Source of the DNA: Lentzea albida
GTDB lineage: Bacteria; Actinomycetota; Actinomycetes; Mycobacteriales; Pseudonocardiaceae
Direction: 5' to 3'
NCBI RefSeq assembly: GCF_900111005.1
Contig: NZ_FOFV01000001.1
Coordinates: 682,001-746,000 of the forward strand
Length of the DNA: 64,000 nucleotides
How positions within the stretch are numbered: position 1 is the stretch's first letter; every line of letters starts with the position of its first letter. A model generated the notes under the pieces. The model was not told the DNA's origin, did no database searches, and saw only the letters and a list, made by a program, of their open reading frames with translations. Position numbers and translations under genes: made by a program. Shown piece by piece: positions 32,039 to 40,614 of the stretch.

Positions 32039-32842
32039 ATGCGTATTCGTGCTGCCCTGATCGCAGTCGCTTTGACCGGTTTGACTGCTCTGTCCGCCTG
32101 CTCGTCGGGTGGTGCGAGCAGCGCCTCCGACACGCTGAAGGTCGGCGTCTCGCCGGTCCCGCACGCCGAGATCCTCAAGTACGTGGCGAACGACCTCGCC
32201 TCGTCGAAGGGTCTCAAGATCGAGGTCGTCGAGTTCACCGACTACGTGCAGCCGAACACGGCGCTGGTCGACGGGTCGCTCGACGCCAACTACTTCCAGA
32301 CCGTCCCGTACTTGGAGACGTTCACCAAGGAGTCCGGCGCGAAGGTGGAGTGGGTCCAGCCCGTCCACGTCGAGCCGCTCGGCCTCTACTCGAAGAAGGC
32401 CAAGAAGCTCGACGAGCTGCCGAACGGTGCCAAGATCGCCGTCGCCAACGACGCGACGAACGAGGCCCGCGGCCTGAAGCTGCTGGAGGCGAACGGTCTG
32501 ATCAAGCTCAAGGCCGTGGACCAGCCCACCGTGCGCGACCTGGCGGAGAACCCCAAGAACCTGCAGTTCGTGCCCCTGGAGGCCGCTCAGCTGCCGCGTT
32601 CGCTGGAGGACACCGACGCGTCGGTCATCAACGGCAACTACGCCATCGACGCGGGCCTCAAGCCGGCCACCGACTCGCTCGCGCTGGAGAAGGCCGAGAA
32701 CAACCCGAACGCGAACGGCCTGGTCACCCGCACCGAGCTCAAGGACGACAAGCGCATCAGGGACCTGGCGGAGCTCCTCGCGTCGCAGCAGGTCAAGGAC
32801 TACATCAAGCAGAAGTACAACGGTTCGGTCATCCCTGTCTGA
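32039..32842 (+). CDS. metQ: Methionine-binding lipoprotein
   Basis: A 267-residue lipoprotein of the NlpA/MetQ family. The signal peptide ends in the lipobox LSAC (Cys21). The mature protein has DTLKVGVSPVPHAEILKYV, EFTDYVQPNTALVDGSLDAN, and VNGNY-like VINGNYAIDAGL, all characteristic. It binds methionine outside the membrane and delivers it to MetNI. AAAAGGA lies about 7 nt before the ATG. Confidence 0.96.
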   Translation: MRIRAALIAVALTGLTALSACSSGGASSASDTLKVGVSPVPHAEILKYVANDLASSKGLKIEVVEFTDYVQPNTALVDGSLDANYFQTVPYLETFTKESGAKVEWVQPVHVEPLGLYSKKAKKLDELPNGAKIAVANDATNEARGLKLLEANGLIKLKAVDQPTVRDLAENPKNLQFVPLEAAQLPRSLEDTDASVINGNYAIDAGLKPATDSLALEKAENNPNANGLVTRTELKDDKRIRDLAELLASQQVKDYIKQKYNGSVIPV

Positions 32843-32887
32843 GCGCGACTGCGACCGGGGGAGGAGTCCGGAACCCGAGAACGCCCG

Positions 32888-32893
32888 TAGGCT
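32888..32893 (+). promoter_or_regulatory. -10 box upstream of ispE
   Basis: TAGGCT lies 3 nt before ATG 32897 and 6 nt before GTG 32900. The spacing favours a leaderless start at GTG 32900. Confidence 0.45.
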
Positions 32894-32896
32894 GAC

Positions 32897-33862
32897 ATGG
32901 TGCTCGCAGTCGTTCCTCCCCCGGTCACAGTTCGCGTCCCGGCCAAGGTCAACCTGCACCTGGCCGTGGGTGACGTGCGCCCGGACGGTTACCACGACCT
33001 GGTGACGGTCTTCCAGGCGCTGTCGCTGGTCGACGAGGTCACGGTCGCGGTCGCCGACGAGCCAGGCGTCGAGGTCCACGGCGAGGGCGCCGACCAGGTG
33101 CCCACCGGTGCCTCGAACCTCGCGTGGCGCGCCGTCCAGCTGCTCGCCGCGCACGTCGGCAGGGACGCGGACGACCCCAAGGTCCGCGTCGTCATCCGCA
33201 AGGCCATCCCGGTCGCGGGCGGCATGGCGGGCGGCAGCGCGGACGCGGCGGCGGCGCTGGTCGGCCTGTCGTCGTTGTGGCGCCTCGACATCAGCCGTGA
33301 CGAGCTGGCCGAACTGGCCGGGAAGCTCGGCGCGGACGTCCCCTTCGCCCTCTACGGCGCGACCGCCCTCGGCACCGGCCGCGGCGAGCGGATCGTGCCC
33401 GTGCTCGGCCGCCACCAGTTCCACTGGGTGCTGGCGTTCGACCGCCGCGGACTGTCCACTCCGGACGTCTTCGACGAGCTGGACCGCCTGCGCGCCGAGG
33501 GCGACCCGCCCCGCGTGGGCGAGGTCGAGGCCGTGCTGGAGGGCCTGTCCTCCGGCGACCCGAGGCAGCTCGCCCTGCTGCTGGGCAACGACCTCCAGGC
33601 GGCGGCCGTGTCCCTGCGCCCGAACCTGCGCCGGACGCTGCGCGCGGGTGTCGACGCGGGCGCGCTGGCCGGCATCGTGTCCGGTTCCGGCCCCACGACG
33701 GCGTTCCTGTGCGAGGACGGCGACGCGGCGGTGAAGGTGGCCGCCGAACTGGCCGGCGCCGGCGTGTGCCGGACGGTTCGCGTGGCGCACGGGCCGGTGC
33801 CCGGAGCGCGCGTGATCACGACTGAAGAGCCCAAGCCCACCCCTCCCGAGGTCCACGCGTAG
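32897..33862 (+). CDS. ispE: 4-diphosphocytidyl-2-C-methyl-D-erythritol kinase
   Basis: A 321-residue GHMP kinase of the MEP isoprenoid pathway, phosphorylating CDP-methylerythritol. Motifs: [20 protein letters not shown] at the N-terminus, the glycine-rich ATP loop [17 protein letters not shown], and the late [13 protein letters not shown]. The C-terminal tail is Pro/Glu-rich. The true start may be GTG 32900, one codon later, judging from the promoter spacing. In M. tuberculosis ispE follows ksgA directly; here metNIQ is inserted between. Confidence 0.95.
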   Translation: MVLAVVPPPVTVRVPAKVNLHLAVGDVRPDGYHDLVTVFQALSLVDEVTVAVADEPGVEVHGEGADQVPTGASNLAWRAVQLLAAHVGRDADDPKVRVVIRKAIPVAGGMAGGSADAAAALVGLSSLWRLDISRDELAELAGKLGADVPFALYGATALGTGRGERIVPVLGRHQFHWVLAFDRRGLSTPDVFDELDRLRAEGDPPRVGEVEAVLEGLSSGDPRQLALLLGNDLQAAAVSLRPNLRRTLRAGVDAGALAGIVSGSGPTTAFLCEDGDAAVKVAAELAGAGVCRTVRVAHGPVPGARVITTEEPKPTPPEVHA

Positions 33863-33929
33863 CCGTCGGGGGATTTGGCCCGCCTGGGTAGCCTGCACCG
33901 GGCAGTTTCTTACTAGTCGTGAGGTTTTG

Positions 33930-35699
33930 ATGGCCAACCTGGTCAACCTGGAGTCCGTGTCGAAGTCGTTCGGCGTCCGGCCGTTGCTCGACCGCGTGTC
34001 GCTCGGCGTCAACGAGGGCGACCGCATCGGCGTCGTCGGCCTGAACGGCGGCGGCAAGACGACGCTGCTCGAGGTGCTGGCCGGGGTGGAGCCCGCCGAC
34101 GACGGCCGCGTGTCGCGGTCGCGCGACCTGCGGATGGCCGTCGTGACGCAGCGGACGGAGCTGCCCGAGGGCTCGACCGTGCGCAACGCGGTGATCGACC
34201 CGCTCGGGTTCGACGCGGAGCACGAGTGGGCGTCCGACGCCCGCGTCCGGTCCATTTTGGACGGACTCGGGATCACGGCGCTGGGCCTCGACTCCGTGGT
34301 CTCCACGATGTCCGGTGGCGAGCGCCGCCGCGTCGCACTGGCGGCCGCGCTGATCCAGGACCTCGAGCTCCTCGTGCTCGACGAGCCGACGAACCACCTC
34401 GACGTCGAGGGCGTGCGGTGGCTCGCGGAGCACCTGCTGGCCCGCAAGTGCGCGCTCGTCGTCGTCACGCACGACAGGTGGTTCCTCGACACGGTCTGCA
34501 ACCGCACGTGGGAAGTGGTGCTGGGCAAGGTCGAGCAGTACGAGGGCGGCTACGCCGACTGGATCTTCGCGCGCGCCGAGCGGCAGCGGCTCGCGGACGC
34601 GGCGGAGGAGAAGCGGCAGAACCTGGCGCGCAAGGAGCTCGCGTGGCTGCGCCGCGGCGCGCCCGCCCGCACCTCGAAGCCGCGCTACCGCATCGAGGCC
34701 GCCGAGGCCCTGATCGCGGACGTGCCACCGCTGCGGGACAACGTGGAGCTGCTGGCGTTCGCCAAGAAGCGCCTGGGCCGCACGGTGATCGAGCTCGAGG
34801 ACGCCACGCTGTCCATTCCGGACCGCGTGCTGGTGCAGGACCTGACGTGGCGGATCGGTCCCGGTGAGCGGATCGGGCTCGTCGGCGTCAACGGATCGGG
34901 CAAGACGACGTTGCTCCGCCTGCTGGCCGGAGAGCGGGAAACCGAGTCGGGCAAGCGGATCCAGGGCGCGACGGTCAAGATCGCGCACCTCTCGCAGGAG
35001 CTGCTCGACCTCAACGGGTCGATGCGCGTGCTGGAGGCCATCGAGGAGGTCGCGCGCCGCGTCGTGCTCGGCAAGTACGAGATGTCGGCCTCGCAGCTGG
35101 GCGAGCGCTTCGGGTTCTCGTCGCAGAAGCAGTGGACGCCCGTCTCGGACCTGTCCGGTGGCGAGCGGCGGCGCCTGCAGCTGTGCCGGCTGCTGATGGC
35201 CGAGCCGAACGTGCTGCTGCTCGACGAGCCGACCAACGACCTCGACATCGACACGTTGCAGCAGCTGGAAGACCTGCTAGACTCGTGGGCCGGCACGCTC
35301 GTCGTGATCTCCCACGACCGCTACCTCGTCGAGCGCGTCTGCGACAAGGTCGTGGCGCTCTTCGGCGACGGCAAGCTGACCGACCTGCCCGGCGGCATCG
35401 AGGAGTACCTGCAGCGCCGGGACTCGCTGCGCGACAGGCAGTCCACCGCCGCGCCGGCCGCCGAGAAGGCGCCGTCGAACGCCGCCGACCAGCGCGCCGC
35501 CCGCAAGGAGCTGGCCAGGCTGGAGCGGCGCCTCGAGGTGCTGCACAAGAAGGAAGCCGAGCTGCACGCGGCGCTGGCCGAGGCCGCGACCGAGCCCGAC
35601 CGGCTGCTCAAGCTCGACGCCGAGCTGCGGGCCGTGCTGGCGGAGGAGTCCGAAGTGGAGACCGCGTGGATGGCCGCCGCCGAGGTCGTCGAGGGCTGA
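33930..35699 (+). CDS. ABC-F family ATPase (Uup-like)
   Basis: A 589-residue soluble protein with two ABC domains and no membrane segment. Walker A motifs are GLNGGGKTT (about residue 38) and GVNGSGKTT (about 320). Signatures are MSGGERRRVALA and LSGGERRRLQLC, and both Walker B motifs read LDEPTN. The C-terminus is a charged coiled coil (about 525-585), as in Uup. ABC-F proteins act on the ribosome or, for Uup, on DNA and ribosome-related functions; some give antibiotic resistance. ATG 33930 is used rather than TTG 33927. Confidence 0.93.
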   Translation: MANLVNLESVSKSFGVRPLLDRVSLGVNEGDRIGVVGLNGGGKTTLLEVLAGVEPADDGRVSRSRDLRMAVVTQRTELPEGSTVRNAVIDPLGFDAEHEWASDARVRSILDGLGITALGLDSVVSTMSGGERRRVALAAALIQDLELLVLDEPTNHLDVEGVRWLAEHLLARKCALVVVTHDRWFLDTVCNRTWEVVLGKVEQYEGGYADWIFARAERQRLADAAEEKRQNLARKELAWLRRGAPARTSKPRYRIEAAEALIADVPPLRDNVELLAFAKKRLGRTVIELEDATLSIPDRVLVQDLTWRIGPGERIGLVGVNGSGKTTLLRLLAGERETESGKRIQGATVKIAHLSQELLDLNGSMRVLEAIEEVARRVVLGKYEMSASQLGERFGFSSQKQWTPVSDLSGGERRRLQLCRLLMAEPNVLLLDEPTNDLDIDTLQQLEDLLDSWAGTLVVISHDRYLVERVCDKVVALFGDGKLTDLPGGIEEYLQRRDSLRDRQSTAAPAAEKAPSNAADQRAARKELARLERRLEVLHKKEAELHAALAEAATEPDRLLKLDAELRAVLAEESEVETAWMAAAEVVEG

Positions 35700-35742
35700 A
35701 CCGCACCTGCCTGAGCGGCACCGGGCCGAGCCCGCGCCGGGG

Positions 35743-37083
35743 CTACTTGCCCCGGCGGCGCAGCTCCTCGGCGAGCTGGGGCAACAGCTCGTCGATGAAC
35801 GACGTGTCGTAGCCCTGGCCCGAGAGCAGCGCGTAGCTGAAGCGCGCCTTCATGACCTCGTCGGCGGTCGCCCCGAGCATGCCGTCGAGCGCGACGCCGA
35901 TCTCCTCCAGCATCCTGTCGACCTGCGCGGTGCGGTAGCCGCGCTGGCCGGACGCCGCCTGCGGGATCCGCAGCTGGCGCAGGTCCTTCCAGGACTTCAC
36001 CGTCGGCATGCTGCTGCGCACCGGGCCGGAGAACTGCTGCTCGATCTGGCCGAGGAACGCGTCGACCTCGGTCTCGTCGTACCCGCGCCTGCCGATCAGG
36101 GGGCGGGAGAACCGGATGTCGCGGACGTCCTTCGCGGTCAGGTTGTCCTGGCCGAGCAGCGTCGCCTCGATGCGGTCGAGGAACGCGTCCACCTGGGACT
36201 CCTGGTAGCCGCGGCGGCCGCGCGGAGGGCGGTGGAACGCGATGTTGCGGATGTCCGCGGCGGTGAACTTCGCCGCGTCGACGGACTGCTGGGACGCGGG
36301 CTGCTGCGCGGGCGTCCGCGGCTGCTGCTGGGCCTTGCGGGGGCGCTGCTGCGGCTGCGGACGCGGGTCCGGCCGGGCGCCGCGCTGCTGCGGGCGTTGT
36401 TGCTGCTGGGGGAGCTGCGGCGGGATCTGCGTGGTCGGCGGGCCCGGGTCGCGCGGCGGCGGCGCGGTCTCGAACATCAGGACCACGAGGTCGAGGAACG
36501 TGTCGACGTCCTCGGAGTCGTAGCCGAACGTGCCGGGGGCGGTCTCGCCGAACACGGCGTCCTGCACCTGCTGGGCGGTCAGGTTGTCCCTGCCGCGCAG
36601 GGTCTGCTCGATGCGGTCGAGGAACGCGTCGATCTGCCCCTCGTGGTAGCCGCGGGTCCCCGGTCTGGGCTTGTGGAAGCGCACGGCGGCGACGTCGTCG
36701 GGGGACAACCTGACCGCGGGTCTCATCGCCTGCGACGTGGCGTGCGCTCCCTGCGCCGGCGCGGCGGCCTGCACCCGTTGCGGAGTGGACCGCAGCGTGT
36801 CCGCCACGAGTTCCATGAAGACGTTGACCTCGTTCACGTCGTAGCCCGGGTCTCGGGTCGCCGTGCTGAACCTGACGTTGAGCACGTCCTCGCGCGTGAG
36901 GATGTCCTTGCTCTTCATGGTGCCCTCGACCCTGTCGAGGAACGCGTCCACCTCAGCCGCGTCGTACCCGCGCTGACCACGCGGGGGACGGTGGAACGCG
37001 ACCAGTGCCACGTCCTGCGCGGAGAGCAGAGGAGCCGGATGCGCGGGTAGACGATGCTGCGCTCCGGGACCGCCCCGATCCAC
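35743..37083 (-). CDS. DivIVA-domain repeat protein (eight repeats)
   Basis: A 446-residue protein made of eight copies of a short DivIVA-like motif in four pairs, with a Pro/Gln/Arg-rich linker in the middle. Examples are VAFHRPPRGQRGYDAAEVDA, VRFHKPRPGTRGYHEGQIDA and IAFHRPPRGRRGYQESQVDA, each followed by FLDRIE-type helices. The motif matches the known DivIVA repeat family of actinobacteria (TIGR03543/TIGR03544 type), whose function is unknown. DivIVA N-domains bind curved membrane at poles and septa. GTG 37083 is used, with GGAGGAG 8 nt upstream. A second such gene lies 3 kb away at 40046. Confidence 0.85.
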   Translation of the reverse strand: MDRGGPGAQHRLPAHPAPLLSAQDVALVAFHRPPRGQRGYDAAEVDAFLDRVEGTMKSKDILTREDVLNVRFSTATRDPGYDVNEVNVFMELVADTLRSTPQRVQAAAPAQGAHATSQAMRPAVRLSPDDVAAVRFHKPRPGTRGYHEGQIDAFLDRIEQTLRGRDNLTAQQVQDAVFGETAPGTFGYDSEDVDTFLDLVVLMFETAPPPRDPGPPTTQIPPQLPQQQQRPQQRGARPDPRPQPQQRPRKAQQQPRTPAQQPASQQSVDAAKFTAADIRNIAFHRPPRGRRGYQESQVDAFLDRIEATLLGQDNLTAKDVRDIRFSRPLIGRRGYDETEVDAFLGQIEQQFSGPVRSSMPTVKSWKDLRQLRIPQAASGQRGYRTAQVDRMLEEIGVALDGMLGATADEVMKARFSYALLSGQGYDTSFIDELLPQLAEELRRRGK

Positions 37084-37170
37084 CAATGACCTCCTCCTGC
37101 GTACCTGTACTGGGGAGTATCGCGTTTCGCGTGGCATAACGTTTCGCCCTGATGGACCAAAGGCCGCCAC

Positions 37171-37176
37171 TACGAT
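37171..37176 (+). promoter_or_regulatory. -10 box for leaderless acyl-AMP ligase mRNA
   Basis: TACGAT lies 7 nt before ATG 37184. Confidence 0.45.
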
Positions 37177-37183
37177 CGCGAAC

Positions 37184-38797
37184 ATGAGTCAGTTCGTGGA
37201 TGTGATGCTGGCGACGGCCTCCAGCGGCAGCGACAGGGGCATGACGACGGGGGAACCCGCCGCGCCCGTCCGCCGGACGTGGGCCGAGGTGCACGAACGC
37301 GCCCGGCGGATGGCCGGTGCGCTCGACGTGGCACCGGGCACCGCGATCGCCGTGCTCGCCGCCGAACCAGCCGTGATCGCCCCAGCCGTGCAGGCCGCAT
37401 GGCTTTGTGGTGGCAGCGTCACGATGTTGCATCAACCCACACCGCGCACCGACCTGGCCGAGTGGGCCGAGGACACGCTGCGGGTGCTCGCCATGATCGA
37501 TTCGCACCTGGTCCTGCTCGGCAGCCCTTTCGACGCCCTGGCTGCCGTCCTGGACCAGCACGAAGTGCCTTACAAGCTGCTCTCCGAACTCGACGCGGAA
37601 CCGATCGCTGCTCCTGTTCCCACCGACGAGGATGCCACGGCACTGCTGCAGTTGACGAGTGGATCGACGGCTGATCCGAAAGCCGTGCGCATCACCCACC
37701 GCAACCTCATGGCGAACGCCGAGGGCATGCGCGTCGCGGCGGCCCTGGACCCGTCCTCCGACGTCATGATCTCGTGGCTGCCGCTGTTCCACGACATGGG
37801 CATGGTCGGCTTCCTGACGGTGCCGATGCTGTTCGGCCTGGAACTGGTGAAGGTCACGCCCGTCGACTTCCTGTCCCGCCCGACGCTGTGGGCCGACCTG
37901 ATCACCCGCCACCGCGGCACGATCACCGCCGCGCCGAACTTCGCCTACGCGATCGTGGCGCGCCGCCTGGCCTCGTCGTCCGACTCGTTCGACCTGTCCT
38001 CGATGCGGCTGGCCCTGAACGGCGCCGAGCCGATCGACCCGGCGGCCGTGGAGGCGTTCGTGACGGCCGGTGCGCGGTTCGGACTGCGTCCCGAGTCGAT
38101 CCTCGCGGCCTACGGGATGGCGGAGACCACCCTGGGCGTCGCGTTCGCGCCCCTGTTCACCGGCCTGTCGGTGGACGTCGTGGACGCGGACGCGTTGGAG
38201 TCCAAGCACCGCGCGGTGCCCACGGAGGGCGGGCGCGCGTTCCCGTTGCTCGGTCCGCCGCTGCCCGGCCTGGAACTGCGGGTCGTGTCGGACGACGGCG
38301 CCGTGCTGGGCGTCCGGGACGTCGGCGAGCTGCAGATCCGCGGCGAGGCCGTGACGCCCGGCTACCTGACCGTGAACGGCCCACTGGCCACTCAGGACGC
38401 CGAGGGCTGGCTGTCCACCGGGGACCTCGGATACCTGGTGGAGGACGGCCAGGTCGTCGTCTGCGGGCGGCGCAAGGACGTCATCATCATGGGCGGGCGG
38501 AACATCTACCCGACCGACGTGGAGCGCGCGGCCTGCTCGGTCGAGGGCGTGCGGCCCGGCAACGCCGTCGCCGTGCGGCTGGACGCCGGCACCCAGCGCG
38601 AACGGTTCGCCGTCGTGCTGGAGTCGAAGCTCGCCGGTGACGCCGACGCGGAGAAGGACCTGGTCAAGCAGGTCACGGCGCGCGTGGTCGACGCCGTCGG
38701 CCTGCGGCCGTTCGCCGTGGTGGTGCAGCCGCCGGGGACGTTGCCGAAGACGCCGTCGGGCAAGCTCCGGCGGTCCGCGGCGGCCGCGCTCGTCTAG
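37184..38797 (+). CDS. Fatty acyl-AMP ligase-like enzyme (Pks16-like)
   Basis: A 537-residue adenylate-forming enzyme. Core motifs are LLQLTSGSTADPKAVRITHR (A3), SWLPLFHDMGMVGF, LALNGAEPID, AAYGMAETTLGVAF (A5), GWLSTGDLGYLVEDG (A7) and GRRKDVIIMGGRNIYPTDVE (A8). LPKTPSGKLRRS supplies the catalytic Lys. These features fit the FAAL/long-chain acyl-CoA ligase group. It occupies the place of M. tuberculosis pks16 (Rv1013). No PKS, NRPS or carrier protein is nearby, so the acyl acceptor is unknown. It is divergent from a DivIVA-repeat gene. Confidence 0.9.
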   Translation: MSQFVDVMLATASSGSDRGMTTGEPAAPVRRTWAEVHERARRMAGALDVAPGTAIAVLAAEPAVIAPAVQAAWLCGGSVTMLHQPTPRTDLAEWAEDTLRVLAMIDSHLVLLGSPFDALAAVLDQHEVPYKLLSELDAEPIAAPVPTDEDATALLQLTSGSTADPKAVRITHRNLMANAEGMRVAAALDPSSDVMISWLPLFHDMGMVGFLTVPMLFGLELVKVTPVDFLSRPTLWADLITRHRGTITAAPNFAYAIVARRLASSSDSFDLSSMRLALNGAEPIDPAAVEAFVTAGARFGLRPESILAAYGMAETTLGVAFAPLFTGLSVDVVDADALESKHRAVPTEGGRAFPLLGPPLPGLELRVVSDDGAVLGVRDVGELQIRGEAVTPGYLTVNGPLATQDAEGWLSTGDLGYLVEDGQVVVCGRRKDVIIMGGRNIYPTDVERAACSVEGVRPGNAVAVRLDAGTQRERFAVVLESKLAGDADAEKDLVKQVTARVVDAVGLRPFAVVVQPPGTLPKTPSGKLRRSAAAALV

Positions 38798-39105
38798 ATC
38801 TCGTCGAGTTCCCGTAGTCGTTCGCGCAGCTCCCTCGCGGTCCTGCGGGGGAGTGCGTGGGCGGCGGCTTCGAGGACCTCACGGGCGTGGAACGGGTCGT
38901 GGTCCGGGTAGGGGTCGTGGTCCCACGGCTCTTCGAGCCACCGTTTGCTCGCCGGGGAGCGTTGCCAGGCCGTCCAGGTCTCCAGCGCTCGCCGGACGTC
39001 GTACGGGCCGAGGTGGTTGCGGATGCGCCCAAGGCGGTTCAGATCGGCCAGGAGGCGGCCGGAGAGGCCCTTCAGCACGTCGGGGCGGGGGCGCCTACGC
39101 GGCAT
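38794..39105 (-). CDS. Small helical protein, tandem paralogue 2
   Basis: A 103-residue protein of unknown function, downstream copy of a tandem pair. It starts MPRRRP, like its neighbour, continues LKGLSGRLLADLNRLGRIRN, and ends with AREVLEAAAHALPRRTAREL followed by RERLRELDEI. The central segment is Trp/Asp/His-rich. No membrane segment or named domain. It overlaps the upstream copy by 11 bp, so it is translated in coupling. Its last 4 bp overlap the convergent acyl-AMP ligase gene. Confidence 0.75.
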   Translation of the reverse strand: MPRRRPRPDVLKGLSGRLLADLNRLGRIRNHLGPYDVRRALETWTAWQRSPASKRWLEEPWDHDPYPDHDPFHAREVLEAAAHALPRRTARELRERLRELDEI

Positions 39106-39457
39106 GGCGTTCGGCGGTCCTGGCCACGAACCGGCGCAGCTCCTTCGCCGTGCGGGTGGGAAGCCTGTTCGCCGCCCGCCTGAGCAGGTGGCGTGCCTCC
39201 AACGGGTCGCCGCAGCACTCGTAGAGCTCGCACCGGGTGCCGGTCCCGAAGGCACGCAGATGGCGGTGCGGGTCGTGGAGGTACTCGGTCCACAGGCGCA
39301 GTGCGCGCTCGACCGAGCCCTGCCAGAGGGTTGGATCGTCGTCCTCGAGGACGCGGATGTCGGCGAGCAGCCGGGACGACATGCCCCGGACCGCGGAGTA
39401 CGGGTTCACCGGGAGCTGGAGCAGCTGCCGGGCATTCAACGGGCGCCTACGCGGCAT
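39095..39457 (-). CDS. Small helical protein, tandem paralogue 1
   Basis: A 120-residue protein with the same plan as its downstream neighbour: MPRRRPLNARQLLQL, SSRLLADIRVLEDD, a Trp-containing centre (ALRLWTEYLHDPHRHLRAF), then LEARHLLRRAANRLPTRTAK and ELRRFVARTAERHAA. The DNA around the two start codons is also shared (GGGCGCCTACGCGGCATGG at both), which points to a duplication. Three Cys residues are unique to this copy (RCELYECCGDP). Function unknown. Confidence 0.78.
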   Translation of the reverse strand: MPRRRPLNARQLLQLPVNPYSAVRGMSSRLLADIRVLEDDDPTLWQGSVERALRLWTEYLHDPHRHLRAFGTGTRCELYECCGDPLEARHLLRRAANRLPTRTAKELRRFVARTAERHAA

Positions 39458-39492
39458 GGCCCTTTCGGTTCGTCATGCCGTCCATTGTGCCG

Positions 39493-40056
39493 CTAGTGGA
39501 AAGCGTTTTGTGCGGCTTCCAGGCCCTTGGTGACGAGGGCCTCCGCCGCGTCCGCCGCCCGGTCGATCTCCAGGGCGAGCTGCTTGCGCTCGACGGTCGA
39601 GAAGTCCTTCAGGACGTAGTCGGCCGGGTCCTGGCGGCCCGACGGGCGGTCGACGCCGAAACGGAGGCGGTGGTAGTCCTTGGTGCCCAGGGACTTCGTG
39701 ATGGAGCGGAGTCCGTTGTGGCCGTTGTCGCCGCCGCCGAGCTTCATGCGCAGCTGGGCGAACGGCAGGTCCAGCTCGTCGTGGACCACGAGGATCGTGG
39801 TGGGCTTGAAGAACTTCACGGCGCTCGCGACGGGGCCGCCGGAGAGGTTCATGAAGCTGCGCGGCTTGGCGAGGACGACGCGGTGGCCCGCGAGACGGCC
39901 CTCGACGACCTCGGCGCCCGACTTGTGCGCCTTGAACTTGCCGCTCATGCGCGCGGCCAGTTCGTCGAGCACCAGGAAGCCGATGTTGTGCCGGTTGCCC
40001 TCGTACTTGGGGCCTGGGTTGCCCAGGCCGACGACGAGGGCGAGGTCAGCGTCCAC
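39493..40056 (-). CDS. pth: Peptidyl-tRNA hydrolase
   Basis: A 187-residue essential enzyme that frees tRNA from stalled peptidyl-tRNA. Motifs: [20 protein letters not shown] with the catalytic His, [34 protein letters not shown] and [12 protein letters not shown] 40056 overlaps the end of the second DivIVA-repeat gene by 11 bp, so the two are coupled. Corresponds to Rv1014c, next to rplY. Confidence 0.96.
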   Translation of the reverse strand: MDADLALVVGLGNPGPKYEGNRHNIGFLVLDELAARMSGKFKAHKSGAEVVEGRLAGHRVVLAKPRSFMNLSGGPVASAVKFFKPTTILVVHDELDLPFAQLRMKLGGGDNGHNGLRSITKSLGTKDYHRLRFGVDRPSGRQDPADYVLKDFSTVERKQLALEIDRAADAAEALVTKGLEAAQNAFH

Positions 40057-40543
40057 GGAACCGCAACTCCTGCTCGAGATCGTCCAGCAACGTGTCGACG
40101 GCCTGCACCTGGTACCCCTTGCCCAGCAGGCCGGACGTGGTGCTGAACCGGGTGTTGCGGATCTCGGTCGAGGTCATCGAGCCGCGGCCGTCCAGGTTGG
40201 CCGCGGCACGGGCGATGAAGGCGTCGACCTCGGCGCGATCGTAGCCGGTGCCCGCCTTCGGGAGCTTGCGCGCACGCAGGTCCTCGCCGCTGTTCAGGCC
40301 CGTCGGCGGCACGATGCCGTTGCGGACCTGGAACTCCAGCAGGTGCAGGACGCCGTCGACGCTCAGCGGGTCGTAGCCGTTCGGGACCGCCGCGAACCTG
40401 ACGGTGCGGATGTGGTCCGGGTTCAGCCGGAGCCGGCCGGAGAGGGCGTCGGCGATGATCTGCAGGAACTCGTTGACCTGCCCGGGGTCGTAACCCTGCC
40501 GCTTGCGGCGGAAGGTCTTCGACCGGACATCGGCCGGGCGCAG
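40046..40543 (-). CDS. DivIVA-repeat protein (four repeats) with no ordinary start codon
   Basis: The frame encodes four DivIVA-like repeats: [60 protein letters not shown] and [20 protein letters not shown], each followed by a short helix. The first two repeats lie upstream of the only in-frame GTG (40312). The frame stays open through the rplY terminator into rplY but has no ATG, GTG or TTG. CTG at 40543 is placed here as a possible start just after the hairpin; ATC at 40609 is another. Alternatives are a start-codon mutation, a frameshift, or a sequencing error. It overlaps pth by 11 bp. Confidence 0.65.
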   Translation of the reverse strand: MRPADVRSKTFRRKRQGYDPGQVNEFLQIIADALSGRLRLNPDHIRTVRFAAVPNGYDPLSVDGVLHLLEFQVRNGIVPPTGLNSGEDLRARKLPKAGTGYDRAEVDAFIARAAANLDGRGSMTSTEIRNTRFSTTSGLLGKGYQVQAVDTLLDDLEQELRFRGR

Positions 40544-40549
40544 GTACTG

Positions 40550-40592
40550 CGACGGCGCGCCGCCCCCCTCGTGAGGAGGCGACGCGCCGTCG
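40550..40592 (-). terminator. rplY terminator
   Basis: CGACGGCGCG (40550-40559) pairs exactly with CGCGCCGTCG (40583-40592), with further GC pairing inside. It lies 23 bp after the rplY stop, between rplY and the DivIVA-repeat gene. Confidence 0.8.
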
Positions 40593-40614
40593 TTTCGGCC
40601 CGACGTGATGGGGC

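Noticed and set aside
31079-34528. 1149-codon open frame on the minus strand
   Set aside because: It runs opposite to metN, metI, metQ and ispE, all with clear motifs; composition is that of a shadow frame.
37184-38797. Acyl-AMP ligase as part of a biosynthetic cluster
   Set aside because: No PKS, NRPS, carrier protein or tailoring gene nearby. The neighbours are housekeeping genes.
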